Shown here one piece after another: positions 13,619 to 25,879 of a DNA stretch of 64,000 nucleotides. Positions within the stretch are counted from its first letter, which is position 1, and each line of letters opens with the position of its first letter. The position numbers and the translations under genes were made by a program. The notes under the pieces are model-generated. The model did not search any database. It was given only the letters and a program-made list of their open reading frames with translations, and was not told the origin of the DNA. The DNA is from Arthrobotrys musiformis (Eukaryota; Ascomycota; Orbiliomycetes; Orbiliales; Orbiliaceae), in the NCBI GenBank assembly GCA_036971715.1, contig JAVHJL010000004.1, positions 1,550,001-1,614,000 of the forward strand, written 5' to 3'.

Positions 13619-14019
13619 CGTACAGTGGATACCGTATACTTCCAATCCTAACATCAGTTGTACTTGAGTACTCATTTTCTAACATACCTGGTTACTGACT
13701 GACTTGTGTGCTAAGAATACTCGTTATTTTGGTCGACGCTGGCTCCGGATCACAGCCTGGTGGGCCGGAAGTCTTAGCCATGGGGCTAACGGCAACTACG
13801 GTTTTCCTAGCACGGACGGTTGGTTAACAGTGCCCCGGTTGCTTCCAACTCCGTTGGCTTTCTCAACTTGCTCCATTTGGAGTCCGCCCAAGAGTGTGCA
13901 ATGCAAGGGCAGGCACAGGGAGGTCGGGCTTTCTTGCTCAATCCAGTACGGATTGGAGTCGAATCAATACTTTTTTTTTTTTTCCTGAGAACAGCGAAAA
14001 AGAAAAGAAAGGCAGATTG

Positions 14020-14041
14020 AAAAAAAAAAAAAAAAAAAAAA
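14020..14041. repeat. Poly-A homopolymer (22 A)
   Basis: An uninterrupted run of 22 A follows a purine-rich segment. A T tract lies about 50 bases earlier (13972-13983). It has no retroelement-like coding sequence beside it, so I read it as a simple repeat. Confidence 0.8.
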
Positions 14042-14307
14042 GTTACTAGTTTAGTTGGATCAAAAAGCAAAAGGAAAGAAATGCCCCAGCTTCAAATCCG
14101 CCGGGTATCGTTGGACTCTGAACAAAGGAGGTGGTGGTGGTTGTGCATGTTCAATTAATCCAAGTAAAGTTGATGTCTCCGGTTGTTCTTGTTCTTGCTC
14201 TGGTTCTTCTGATGGTTGCTTGCTTTTGCGACACCTCTCACTCGAGGCCTCTCTTCCCATCCCCCACATTGCATCCTCGACTTATTATACCAAGTGGAAG
14301 CTAAGCA

Positions 14308-14315
14308 TATATAAA
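14308..14315 (+). promoter_or_regulatory. TATA box of the small-ORF transcript
   Basis: TATATAAA stands 621 bases before the ATG at 14929. It is followed by a strongly pyrimidine-rich leader with CTTCC/TTTCTCC tracts from about 14355. This arrangement is typical of highly expressed fungal genes and suggests transcription to the right. Confidence 0.55.
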
Positions 14316-14928
14316 GAACCCGGTGGCTGCTCGACCTCGCGGCAGTTTCATTCAGACCTTCCTTCCTTTCTCCAACATTCAACTAAACAATTCAATCAAC
14401 AGACTTCGAATCGATCTTCGATTTCTTCTTTTTTGAAATTCAGCAGTCGCTCGTTGACTCAGACTTGCATCTCAGCTGCATATACACGCTGCATCGCCAT
14501 ATACAAACGTCCATAGCCTTTTCTATCCGAACACATTGACAGGGCATATCAGATAGTATCTATCTATATCTATCTACCTACTTATCTACCTATCTCCTTG
14601 ATATATCTCATCCCTCAAGATTAATATTGGCTGTGCCAGGGAAAGAAAAAGGAAAGAAAGAAGAAGAATTTATATCTATCCCATCTCTTCCCCCCTCTAT
14701 CAGTATACATACATCGTACCCAGCCCAGCTATATTTCCTCTCGCGGCACATTCCCTTCCCGGAGTTCCTGTTTGCAAAGAATTATAGACATCTCCAACCA
14801 TCTTGGTTTTTTCCTTCTGGATTTCGGATTTACGGAATAGAACTATTTATACCTTCCACCGCAGCAATTCTTCAATTCATTCAATACACCAGAAGCATTC
14901 CGTTTGCGACAACGCACAAGATCCCACA

Positions 14929-15102
14929 ATGCCTCAAGTCCAGACCAACTTCCTCATCCCATCCGACCTCGTCCTCAAGGACTCGGAGTACCGTCTCACC
15001 AAACCACGAAGCACGGTTCCAAAGGCCCCACCACCATCTCCTGCTGAATCTCGGGCTTCGTCCCCATTTCAGCCAGATCGCAAGCCACGCAGCTCCAACT
15101 AA
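14929..15102 (+). CDS. Small proline/serine-rich protein, 57 residues, unrecognised
   Basis: The ATG lies in a good fungal context (CCCACAATGCC). The ORF runs for 57 codons to TAA with no intron needed. The N-terminal half is mixed-charge (MPQVQTNFLIPSDLVLKDSE). The C-terminal half is rich in Pro, Ser, Arg and Lys (KAPPPSPAESRASSPF, ending KPRSSN), which suggests a disordered tail with possible S-P phosphorylation sites. It has no signal peptide or membrane span. Support comes from the upstream TATA box at 14308, the pyrimidine-rich leader of roughly 570 bases, and codon choice that favours C in third positions (for example ATC, CTC, GTC, AAC). I do not recognise a family. The long leader contains other short ORFs, so translation could be regulated or a 5' intron could be present. 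Confidence is moderate. Confidence 0.5.
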   Translation: MPQVQTNFLIPSDLVLKDSEYRLTKPRSTVPKAPPPSPAESRASSPFQPDRKPRSSN

Positions 15103-15379
15103 AAGTTTGCCGAATTACCAATTATTGAGTATGCACGTACGTACTCGCCTCCCAGTCCTTAACATGTGAAAATAGAAACTTAGGGCTAACAATACAATTC
15201 GGAATAGTTAGCATAATCGTCCCCCACGAATCCCTTTACGGCTTTCCCAGCAATATGATATCCCTCATGCATTCCTTCATTCTCACGGCTGCTTTCGATA
15301 TACCCCCCCTTTTTTTTCTGTTACGGATCAACCCTCCTAAAACTACCCGCTGGATCCGGATTTAATATTGTTCTCTCTA

Positions 15380-15411
<32 letters not shown>

Positions 15412-18400
15412 TCTTTAACGAATATATTGATGCTTTATTTTCCTTTGCAAGCGTTGGCTATTCTGTCCTTTTTATTTCCTTAAAAGCATATATATAGACT
15501 TGGGGGATATCGTATTTGGTCCTTTGTTTTACGTTCCGTGGGTTTTCTGCGATTATCTCTTTACTGCGATTTCTGGCGAAAGCAAGCGGGGTGGTTCATA
15601 TTTATCATTTCTTCTTCATCGGATATGCTATGCTTTCTTCTGAATTGAAACCTTTCTTAGCGAAGACGTTATTCCAGTTCTCTTCTTTTGGGTTTTCTCG
15701 GGATCTTGGGACAGGCTCTGCAAATGCAGTGGGTTAACTGAATTTGCTTTGCTTTCCTAATAATAATTGTTTCCAATTCTTATTATCATTATTATTTGTT
15801 CATCCTATTACTATTCTTCTAATACCTTGGGCCGTCGGTGTACTTTTATGGGTGCCTGGGCTTGGAGGTTTCTCGTCATTGGTGTATGTTTTTTTCTGAA
15901 CTTTATGCGCATCCTCTTTCGCAACTTCATCTTCGTCAGGCTATCTATATGAGATATTTTTAATCGAATCAACCTATTCTTCACCAATATTGTTCCGTCG
16001 AATCGCATTTCTGACCTTTAGACAATTGACCAAAAAACCCTCATTCACTTGGATCCCGATCCTTTAACCTCAATGCGTCCATGTTGAAACCACATGTACC
16101 AAGCCGTGTTGATCGCCTAAGAGGACTCACAGCAACCGCTTAAGCGCCTCGAGGCCAAACCCTTGAAGCCCTCAGCCATTCCGCAAACCCCCTTCTCGAT
16201 TTTAAGATCCCATCGATCTAGGCCCTCCAAGCATACCAAACCCCATCCTGCAACCGCACGGCCGACCCGTTGCCTTGTGCGCGTTTTTTTCCTTTCTTTC
16301 CTGCCTTGGTCAACAACGGGTACCACACACACCACCATCGTGCGTGCTCCACATTCCAAAGATCTAGACCGCATGAAAGAAAAGAAATAAAGAAAAATCG
16401 TCAACCTGGTTTTTCTGTCAACATGGCACCTTGGTCTGCACAAATTTTGAGGAAATAATGTTATTGGAAGAAGCAAGGGAATGAAAAGGGTAATGGGCAA
16501 GGTATGCGGAATTATCAAAATTGAGGAAGAGGAAGGGGAGGAAAATATGATATCATTTTTTCTTAAAATGATCTGTTTCCTCGATCTATCAAAATAGAAT
16601 TGGAGCTGGCATCGGCCCAAGGAAGCCACGATGCACCGATGTGGGGAGTGGCTTGCAGCCAAACGAGAGTATCTCGACATTTTACAAGGGCTGCTTCGTT
16701 ATGTGATCCGGCCGGGTCACTCCGCCTAGCTACGTACATATGTAAGTACATTACATACTTCATATGTTCGCAGAGGTGATTGTCGGTAGTTACCTCCCGG
16801 GAATCCAACCTTTCCAACTTTGCTTTCCCCCAATGGCAATTGCTGACTTTGCTCTAGCACACATTCTTTTTTTTATTCCCGTTCTGATATGATATGATGC
16901 ACCAAAAAACAAGAGGAGCTTCTACATGTAGCTTCTCCACAAATTCCAGCGGGTTTTTTGAGCTCCAAGCTTTCTTTGCAATTGCAAGCGGAACTAGCAT
17001 GCTAGCATGTGCATCGTGCATAAATCAATGCACAAACGATTTTTTTCGGTGGCTCAATTGATCAGGCATGCTCAACGGAAACCCCTGGTTCATATCATAT
17101 CATATCATATTATTCGTTCCTCACCCCCCATACGGCCCGTACTATTATAGAGTAGCGCACCTTCATTCGCGGCTCTTACACTCTAGTTACAAACCTTTTT
17201 AGCAATCGATATCAAGTACTATAGCACCAACGATAATATATTAATAGGTCGTCTGCAAGCTCCAGGCGAGCTCGAAAGGTTTGCTCGATCGATGATCGAA
17301 TGATCCCCATCCATATCCACCATCATCCATGCACCCACCAAAAAAACCTGGAATTTTTATTTCTTTTTCTTTTCTGTTTAAGTGAATTTTCTAACCCCTC
17401 CTTTGGGGTAGCAAAATATATGATTGGATTCGATTCCTGTTTTTTTTTTCTTGCTATTATGGTGTATGTGTCTATACTTCAATGGGCGCATAAACCTCAA
17501 TTCTTCCTATTAGAATGATAGTATACTAGCAATAATTAATAATAAAATAGTATAAAAGATCAAGAGAGGCGGAAGAGCTAGAGGGAGTATACTAGTAGCA
17601 GATATCGATGAGCGCGCGAGCTCGAACGAGCACAGACATCAAGCAAGCATTAATTGGGAGACCCAAGAACTCTCTTCCTTCCCATCCACTCTATAGGCCT
17701 ATCGAATTACATCTACCAAACACCAATTCTTCAATATGCAATGCAGCGTACATACGCATGCAGGACCTCTCCGGGGCTTAGCTTAAACGTTCTGATTGAT
17801 TCCGAGGAAGACGAAATACCTTGCATGTTACCTCTGCCTTCTTTTTTTTTTTTTTTTGGCGGTCCTGATCACTATCCCAAACACAGGTTTCACGGCAGAC
17901 GGCATGTTCCTTCTTCCTTCATTTTCGATGATTTTTTTGATTATTTTCAAGATATCCCCAACCCTTCTGCTGCTTCTGTTTGGCTCGGATGAAGAATCCA
18001 TTGCTTGACGTTTGCGAAGGAATTCACAAAAGCCGAAAAGGTAACAGAAGAGTGGTATTTGTAACATTTGAGACAAAACCTGGAGAGGAAGTCTTGAACC
18101 CAGCCGTAACAGAAATCAGGATCCGGGTTCCCCGACTCTCTCTTCTCCATGGGTTTCATTGCCCCGGACATAGTTGCTTATGTCGTGACACCTCATTTCA
18201 TGTAAGTTCCAGAGAAGTCCAGCTGAACATCAGGTGTTTTCCGATATCGTAAAAGAAAAGACCGTTTTTTTCAAACAACAATGACATGGTAACTTTAATC
18301 CCAGCAAATTCTGTATCTACCATGCAAACTGCAGGTCAGCTACAGGTAGAACTAGAGGTTCGAGCTAGTTCAGGATTCAATGGGGAAGTTAAAAAGTAAG

Positions 18401-19073
18401 CTTGCTAGCTGGCTATGAATGATTGGTTCTGTGATATCTCTTCTATCTCTAATCTATCGTATACATACGTATTGTAACATTCTTCAGAATCGGTTTTTAT
18501 TATCGTACAGCTCGCTTTCCTGATATGATTCCTGATATGGTTCTTTTTTTACTTCTTTCTGCATCGATTTCCTACCCCGTTCATTCTTTTGGATTTTCCT
18601 TCTGGATCGTGTCAGCTCCTCCTTTCAGCCGAGAAGTCCCGGGTATCAGGATTTTTTTTTTTTTTTTTTGGTTTCTTCGAAGTAAGGAAGAAGGGAAAAA
18701 GCGATCGTGATAACCACGTGAAACGGAGCCTTAAGCCCTGCGCATAAAGAAAAAACATGGTAACAAAAAATAACAATAGTAACAATAAATTCTGAAAAAA
18801 AGCAAACTCCAATGGCTTCCCCGAAAAAAAGTCCAAATGCTCTTTCTTTTTCTCGTAAAAAAATGCATATAAGAAAAAACAAATATTTATCTGCAAGGAA
18901 CATCGGTCTATATCGATAAAAAAAAAGATGACGTCGACTTCTGGGGTTTTCGGAGTTTTTCTCTCTTCGTTCGTGAAGATGCCGTACCGAGGATGAATGT
19001 ATCGTGATCCCAAAAAACCGGTCAAGGCTGACTGCCCCTCTGATATTCGCGGCTAATATGTCCGAGGCGTAAC
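15103..19073. other. Gene-poor stretch between small ORF and SF3B6
   Basis: Nearly 4 kb with no recognised gene. A run of 27 T occupies 15386-15412. ORFs at 16117-16680 (-) and 17980-18252 (+) have no motif I can name and low-complexity segments. A CATAT repeat lies near 17092-17110. Part of the left side is probably the 3' UTR of the small-ORF transcript. Confidence 0.5.
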
Positions 19074-19655
19074 TTATTCGATCCCATGCTGCTTCTTCAA
19101 CTTCTCCAGTTCTTCCTGTCGTTGCGCCAGGTCCTTCTCCGACCTTGCCATCTTCTCCGGCTGGTGGTATAGTACTATATTTCACATGCCATCATCAGCA
19201 AAAACCCCCCTCCCTTAGGCAGATGCCGAACCCCAGGTTTCCCTTGAGTTAAGAAGGGAGAAAACATACCGACTAAATATCTATTCTGGAAGTTGAAACC
19301 GTTCAACTTATCACACGCGGTCTTTGCATCGCCGACTTCCTCGTACACGACGAATGCCGTGCCTTTGGTATTATTCGCTATGCCTTGACGTATTTGCCTG
19401 GGAAAAAAAAGAAAGAACGACATCAGTTCGCCGTTCCCCGAACCTTCATGAGACCTGGGGGTATATACCGAATCGGTCCAAATTTCCCGAATAGATCGAA
19501 TAATTCTTCCGACGAGACCTGGTAACTATTTGCGCACGCGACGTTAGTCATCTCTGTCGTTCGACTGTGGATTCTGGGATAACGACGTACCTGAGGTTCT
19601 TGACGAATAGTATCCTATTTACCTCCGGCGCGAGTTTATTCTGTGATCTATTCAT
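19074..19655 (-). CDS. SF3B6: Splicing factor 3B subunit 6 (SF3b14a/p14), RRM protein
   Basis: This is the U2 snRNP SF3b subunit that contacts the branch-point adenosine in pre-spliceosomes. About 116 residues in four exons. The start gives MNRSQNKLAPEVNRILFVKN. A single RRM follows. RNP2 is ILFVKNL. RNP1 is KGTAFVVYEE, which matches the KGTAYVVYED-type box of this family. After it comes the conserved AKTACDKLNGFNFQNRYLV. The C-terminal helix is VLYHQPEKM followed by a charged tail ending KKQHGIE, typical of fungal orthologues. Introns lie near 19530-19590, 19400-19470 and 19165-19268. Each junction restores the family text, for example RYLV|VLYHQPEK. Length is close to that of animal p14 (125 residues). 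Confidence 0.92.
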
Positions 19656-20143
19656 CTTTCCAAAACTGCGCGACTCGGCGGCGACGGCGGGGGGTGGTGA
19701 TGAAGACGGATGAGGCGTAACGTCGAAAGCTTTTTGTTTCGCCGGTTTTTTTCGTTCAAAGGTTTGTGAGAGATGAGGGAAGACGCGATGTTCGGTTTGT
19801 GTCGCTTAGTTTATTCGATTTCCGGTTTGAGGGTATTTTGCTCCCCGAGCCCCGATTAAGGCTCCCCCAGGTTCCATTCCGGGTAACCCCACGATGCATG
19901 TCAACTTCACCCCAGAGTCTCTATCTTCCAGATGTCCTCGGGGAGGAGTATGGCTATTAATAGGGACGATGAAACATAAAATTTCCTACAAAATCCAAAA
20001 AAAAGTGATTGATTATAACGGCTAGCTAAGAACTTTTCAGGCACAATATAGCTTAATATGCTTAGACACTACGATTACAGCTATGCTCCAAATTCTCCAC
20101 CCCGGCCTTATAGATTTCCCACCCATCAACTTTATACAAGTTC
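19656..20143. other. SF3B6 upstream region / OST1 3' region
   Basis: 488 bases between two minus-strand genes. It must hold the SF3B6 promoter and the OST1 3' UTR. No recognisable coding sequence or clear TATA element. Confidence 0.5.
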
Positions 20144-21744
20144 TTATTTCCCAATAGAAAGGTCTATCCTTCCCAATATCGCCGTTACAATGTACAAAGA
20201 GAAAACTGACACCAAAACCACCAATGGTTTTCGTAGTGCCGAAAGTGTGCTGTAGTTATAGGTGACCTGTGTAAAAACCTATTAGTAAAGAAAGCCCTAG
20301 AGGTAGGGGGGCTTCAAGGATAATATATGCATACAATGATGTCCCTGTTCTTCACCTCATCAACAACATTGTCAATTGTAAGCTTGATTGAGGTTCTTCC
20401 AATGGTATCCATGAATGTCTTGTGCAAGAATCGCTCCTCCTTGTGGATGGGGATTGGGCTGGTATATTTGACATTGCTATACATAGGTTAGCCAATTCCA
20501 TTGAAGCATCTACCATGTCTAAGAAATATAACTTACGTAGCTCCCTCTGGGAGGATAATCCTAACCTCAACCTTTCCGTACGAAGTGCTCTGGGATGGAC
20601 CTTGCAACAGTGGCACCTTCAAGATATAACTATCTCCTTCTCCGTGCCTAAGGTATGCTGGCAGGTCATTGTTCCATCCAACGACAAAGCTATAATTCCA
20701 TCCGCCAAAAACGGGGAACCTTGGTTTGATATCAAGAATAGCTTCACGGGAATCGCTTCTAAACTTAGAAGTGGAAACATTTCCAACCTCATCGGTATAA
20801 TACGCATCCTTGCTACCGACGCGGAGAGGGAAAAGGAGCGACTTGATAGCAGCGGTTGGGGGATTGTAGTACGAGGTCGTAGCCCATGTCAAACGGGAGA
20901 ACTGTTCCTTCAACTTGGCGCCGTTGTTGACCATCCAGTACCTCTCTTCAATGGCCAAGTTGTTACCCCAGTGTGAGACCTCGATATCCCGCTCCAACTT
21001 CTCCATATAGACAACAGGGTTCGTAAACTCGAATCGAATGGTGAATTTGTCAACTTGCGCGTCGGTTCCCCAGGGTTCAACGTTGTCGTAAGGTCCATAA
21101 GAGACGATATACCCGCTCTTATCAGTTTGTTCGAAAATAGTATAGTCAGGGATCTCGCCATTGGCAGCTCTGAACTTCGTCTTCTGCTTCTCTGTAAAGT
21201 AAGGGCTTGGGACGAATTTGGCATCGGTATACGAGAGGAACTGTTTATCGCTCTGACCGATAACCGCTGGGATGGGTGTTAGAGCACCCGTAATACCCGC
21301 TGTGATAGCCAACGTGATTTGAGCTGCCGGTTGGAGGGTTTTTGGTAATGTTATCTTGTAGTACTGCAAAGGACTACACAACATCAATTGATTAGCCAAT
21401 GAACACCACATAACCCCAATATGCAGGGAAGCTTACTATTCTGTCGAATCCTCTACAGCTTCAGCCGTACACGGCGTACCCTCCTTTTTATCCTTACATT
21501 CCACATAGCTGACGGCGGAAGACCCGGACAACAGTATCGGCAAATAGTACTCTGTCTGCGGTTCGTAGGATGTATTCTCGATAATCACAGCAATTGTCTC
21601 TTTGATATATGCCTTGGACGCATCAATCGTCCGTAATAGGTTGGTATTCTGATAGACTGGGGGTATATTCAATGAGGAGCCAAGGTGGGATGCCGCTAGC
21701 AGCAAGGTCGCGAGGAGGGACACGCGAGAATTCGATGACCGCAT
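20144..21744 (-). CDS. OST1: Oligosaccharyltransferase subunit OST1 (ribophorin I)
   Basis: A subunit of the ER oligosaccharyltransferase that moves the dolichol-linked glycan to Asn of nascent proteins. Exons 21437-21744, 20537-21373, 20335-20476 and 20144-20266 sum to 1410 bases, giving 469 residues with all junctions in phase. A signal peptide covers about residues 1-25 (LLATLLLAASHLGSSLN). The lumenal ribophorin I domain includes YYLPILL, SYTDAKFVPSPYFTEKQKTK and DKFTIRFEFTNPV. Also present are the characteristic DIEVSHWGNNLAIEERYW block and PRFPVFGGWNYSFVVGWN. One C-terminal transmembrane helix (PLVVLVSVFSLYIVTAILG) ends in a very short tail (RIDLSIGK). Potential N-glycosylation sites (NTS, NVS, NYS) fit a lumenal domain. 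It is divergent from the pseudouridine fusion gene. Confidence 0.95.
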
Positions 21745-22315
21745 TGTGGTATATGATAGGCTTCGTCGACTGGGATTCCGATGACTGGAGTTGAAGAGGG
21801 AAATCTAGATGTCAGGATGGGCCTCAATGCCTCATCATCTAGACAGGAATCTGGCGGGCGGGGGGAGGAGGATGGGAGTTTCGTTCGAGGTTCGAAGATA
21901 TGGTAATAGTTAGCACCTTAAACATCCACGGCAGCAAGGCCCAAAAGGACACGGAATGGCTTATGACGACGACCGTGCAACACGCGGCGCCCTGCAACCC
22001 AACGCCTTGTTGCAGTCTGAACCTGGCAACTACTTTTCTCGTCCATGCTTTTGGACTCTTAGCGAAACCTTTTTGACATTTTTACTTCAACTCGAACTCC
22101 CTCGGCCTGGAAAACCCTTCCTAAGATCAGAATATAGCGGCAATCGGTGGTCGGTTACCAGCAATTGGCCAGGGGGGTTAAAAGCGGGGTTATTGAGGTG
22201 TCTAAAAGGTAGCTATAGCCATATAACGTGTCGATAGAACCATTCAAGACCACATGTTAACCATAACTTTTAGGTATACTAGTAGGTTTTGAATATTGCA
22301 TAATATTAGCACAAA
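21745..22315. promoter_or_regulatory. Divergent promoter region OST1 / pseudouridine enzyme
   Basis: 571 bases between two start codons on opposite strands. A G-rich segment lies near 21852-21880. I see no clear TATA box for either gene. The ORF at 21956-22237 has no recognisable product. Confidence 0.45.
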
Positions 22316-25300
22316 ATGTCGCTCCTACGAGCATCTGGCCTCCGGTGCCATCTCAGGTCGCTGCAGGTGTCCCAAGTGGTTCAGAGAAGCATTCTCGCTC
22401 CACAGGCAAGGCATTATAGCGATGAGTCCGTTCAGGACTCCTCTCAGCCCTCAGAGCCCCCCAAAGATGTCGGTCAAAAGACGGAACCTCTCGTCTGGGA
22501 CCCAGCATGTAATCTCATTAACCGCCAGGGGTGGCACGCGGCTTCCCTAAAAACAAATTATTCTAACATCGGCCCAAAACCTGGTCCGGTTTCAATCTCC
22601 AAGGAAGTCCTGAACGCGCTGAGGACACGGAAACCAATTCTGGGACTGGAGACCGCGATCTACACCCATGGGTTCCCAAAGCCAGATAACCACCAGCTCG
22701 CCTTAGAAATGGAAGCAGTGGTCAGAGATCTAGGGGTAGTACCAGCGACAATAGGAATCCTGGATGGCGAAATTCACATCGGGATGACAGAAGAACAATT
22801 GAAAAGAATAACGGATTCCGCGGGTGAGCCCCACACGCATAAGATCTCACGTAGGGATATTGCATATCACATCGCATCCGGCACACAGTTCAACGGGGGT
22901 ACAACTATTGCTGGAACAATTCTCCTCGCAGAATCCGTCGGGATAAGAGTAATCGCCACCGGTGGGCTGGGCGGTGTCCACAAAGGAGGCGAAAATAGCA
23001 TGGATATCTCAGCCGATCTTACGGAATTGTCAAGAAACAATATCGCGGTTGTTACTTCTGGGATGAAAAGCTTCCTTGATGCGCCACGGACACTGGAGTT
23101 CTTGGAGACTCAGGGTGTATTTGTCTCTACTTTCGGAAATAAGTCTGAAAAGGTCGATATCCCTGGTTTCTTCAGTCGTGAGTCCGGATGCCTATCTCCA
23201 TACGTTGTCGAGAGCCCAGAAGAAGCCGCGCGTATCTACTGTATGTATATCCACACCCCTTCCCTCCAATATAGCAATTTTATACGATCATAGAACTAAC
23301 TTTCCCGTCCGAACTAGTCGCAAGCGAACGATTGGGCCTGGGTTCCGGAAGTCTCTACTTCAACCCAATCCCGGAAGAATATGAAATCCCAAAGAGCGAA
23401 ATGGACCCAATTATCGCCTCTGCGGGTATGTTACCACAACATTACACTCACCGCTCCAGGTTAATAAACACCTTAGCTAATCATTCATCCTAATATATAT
23501 AGTCGAAAAAACAAGCGCGATTACGGGCAAGGATAACACACCAGCAGTCCTCGCTGAAATCTTGAAACAGACCGAAGGACGATCCATGGAAGCTAACAGA
23601 CAGTAAGTCCCAAACACACACTCTCTAATAAGTAACAATTTACAGCAAAGTGTTAACCTCAATCCCCACTGTTTCCCAGGCTGGTATTGAACAATGCCAA
23701 AATCGGAGCCCGTATGTCACTCGAATTATCGAGACTTCGGTACCAACGACAAGAGAGAAGGACCGAGTCCTACAACAAGTTCAAATCCTCGCAAGGGGAT
23801 GCCTCCAAGCCTTCTAAACCAAAGCCCCGAAAAAACCAGCAGACCTTTAAACGTCCCGGATTCATTAAAAAAATACAAAAAGAAGCTGAGGAAAGCACAG
23901 CCGAGAAAGATCCCAAACCCGCGGCTGATTCGATGTAGGTACGCACCTGTCATGCTCTTTCAGTTACCTTCTATATGAGAGTAGAGGAACAAAGATACCT
24001 CACAAATTGTACATATGTTAAAAAATAACCAAAATACTTCTTATACCATCTGAAGTTCAATTAAAAAGTGAACGTGTTTCTAAACCTCAATCGAAATATT
24101 GTAGTATAAAGGCAACGAACGGAATTATAAGGACTGCTTCGCCCTTAGCCCCGCGGACCTCCCCAAGCCAACCGTCAGATCGAAAGAGCTTCTCAACCCT
24201 GACTTCACCAGAACCAACCACCCAAACCGGCGTAATCCTCGTCATCGGCGGTGTAGGCATCGACGTAATCGCCAAATGCAACAACAAGCACCTCCTACCC
24301 GCAACCTCAAACCCCGGAGCAGTCACCGTCTCCGTGGGAGGCGTAGCAAAGAACATCGCAGCAACCCTCGCCCAACTCGACCCTCCCAATCCCGTCAAAT
24401 TCCTCTCCGCCGTAGGACACGACATAAATGGCCTCAGGGTCCTCCAAGACCTAAAAGCATTGGGTATAAATTCAGACGATGTTTCCATAAAGAAAGGATT
24501 TAGAACTGCATCGTATGCTGCTATCAACAGTGATGCTGTCGAAGGTGGTCTTTCTACCGCTGTGGTGGATATGGATGTTATAACCAGTATTGAGAGGAGT
24601 GAGATCGCGGCGGTGGTTGAGAAGTATAAACCCAGCATCATATGCTTTGATAGCAACTTGAGTAAAGAAGCGGTACAGGCGATATGTGAAGCTGCTAGAA
24701 AGCATGGGGCATTAGGTAAACATATCCATATACACCCTTCTCTCTATTATATTTTAAAACCATCATCATAATATCCAATGTTTACTGACTTCATTCCTCT
24801 TTAAAAAGCCGTCTGGGAACCCACCTCGATGCCCAAAGCCAGTGCTCTTTCATCATTATTCACAAGCCTCAGACTCGACAGAGACTGCGGCGTCGACATA
24901 GTCTCACCGAATGACCATGAACTAAATGAAATCTACGAGTCCGTATGTAGAACAGAGAACATGGCTCAAGATAGGCCAGATATCCTCGAAGAGCAGAAAC
25001 AAAAAATCAAGGGGGATGGCGAACGAGCCAGCAATACCTTCAATTCTTTGAAAGAGCGTAAGTGCTCCTCTCCGCATATTCCATCAAATAATTATACCCT
25101 CAATGAGTGAAGGATAGCCATGAAAAAAATAAGAATAAAAAGAGATCAAAGTACACGCTAACCCCAAACCCGTAGTATTAAACCGGCTGGCCGCCGACTT
25201 GAGCCGTGAAAAGGTCACACCAACTGTATTCACCTACCCCAATGCAGATTCCCTCAGAACCTCCATCTCCCGCGCCATCTACCTTCTCCCCTACTTCCCC

Positions 25301-25879
25301 ACCATCATCACAAAACTGGGCTCCAAAGGCGTCTTAACCGTCCGATCCATCAAACACCCAAACCCACTAGAAGCCACCAGAAATCGCTATACCCCATATT
25401 ATAGCCTCACGGATGAAATAAAAGAGGCCCGAGACACACCCGGGGTCAATACCACAGCGTTCGATGCAAACATATTCATCCCCGCAGAGCCATACGATCC
25501 CGAAACCCAAATAATCGGCACCCACATCCACTGGACACCAGCAGGACGCAAGTTGACGTCGGAGGATATAGTCAGCTCCAACGGCGCCGGTGATACTTTC
25601 TTAGGCTCCTTTTTGCATAATCTATGCTACGGACCTAAGGCCAAGTGGGCTACGGGGAATATCATCGCCAGTCCGTGGATGTATTTCGAGGATGAAGAGT
25701 TGGTGACGTTGATAAGGAGGGCGCAATTGAGTGCGGTGCGGACGCTACAGTCCGCCGAGAGCCATCCTATCAGGGAACCGGGTTCACTACAGGCCCGGAA
25801 GGAGTTGTTGGAGAAGAGATTATGGGAGCGATCTATTGAGGATCTAAAATCTGATGAGATTTTCGAGGGCATGACTTGA
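22316..25879 (+). CDS. Bifunctional pseudouridine-5'-phosphate glycosidase / pseudouridine (PfkB) kinase
   Basis: A fused catabolic enzyme. The PfkB half phosphorylates pseudouridine and the PsuG half splits the C-C glycosidic bond of pseudouridine 5'-phosphate to uracil and ribose 5-phosphate. Fused forms are known in fungi (for example S. pombe SPBC1861.05). Exons 22316-23240, 23318-23425, 23503-23602, 23680-23934, 24132-24715, 24809-25057 and 25176-25879 sum to 2925 bases, giving 974 residues. Residues 1-40 are rich in Arg, Ser and Leu, ending ARHYSD, like a mitochondrial presequence. The PsuG part shows LGLETAIYTHGFP, NGGTTIAGTILLAESVG and VIATGGLGGVHKGGENSMDISADL. A basic linker follows (KPSKPKPRKNQQTFKRPG). 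The kinase part begins VIGGVGIDVIAK and has GGVAKNIAATLAQL and SSNGAGDTFLGSF with the catalytic Asp. The kinase half has no in-frame ATG of its own near its start, which supports fusion. The 197-base intron 4 boundary is the least certain. Confidence 0.9.

Larger units (their letters stand above)
6641..14300. other. Long gene-poor stretch with no supportable gene
   Basis: About 7.7 kb without a protein I can recognise on either strand. Open stretches of 60-150 codons occur (for example 7083-7463 +, 7445-7660 +, 10681-11130 +, 11382-11792 +). They overlap opposite-strand ORFs of similar size, lack family motifs and have biased low-complexity composition. Visible features are A and T homopolymers, a 20-nt perfect palindrome at 13599-13618 and a 22-A run at 14020-14041. 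A long non-coding transcript or a distal regulatory region is possible but unproven. Confidence 0.5.

Noticed and set aside
14020..14041. Poly-A tail of a retroelement
   Set aside because: No target-site duplication or reverse-transcriptase-like coding sequence flanks the homopolymer.
16117..16680. 187-codon minus-strand ORF
   Set aside because: Low-complexity Ser/Ile/Pro and Arg/Lys runs, no recognised domain, and no promoter or splice support.
20422..20976. 184-codon plus-strand ORF over OST1
   Set aside because: Antisense shadow of OST1 exon 2 and its intron.
22316..25879. Two separate genes (glycosidase and kinase)
   Set aside because: The kinase part lacks an in-frame ATG near its start, and the seven-exon fusion model sums to a whole number of codons.
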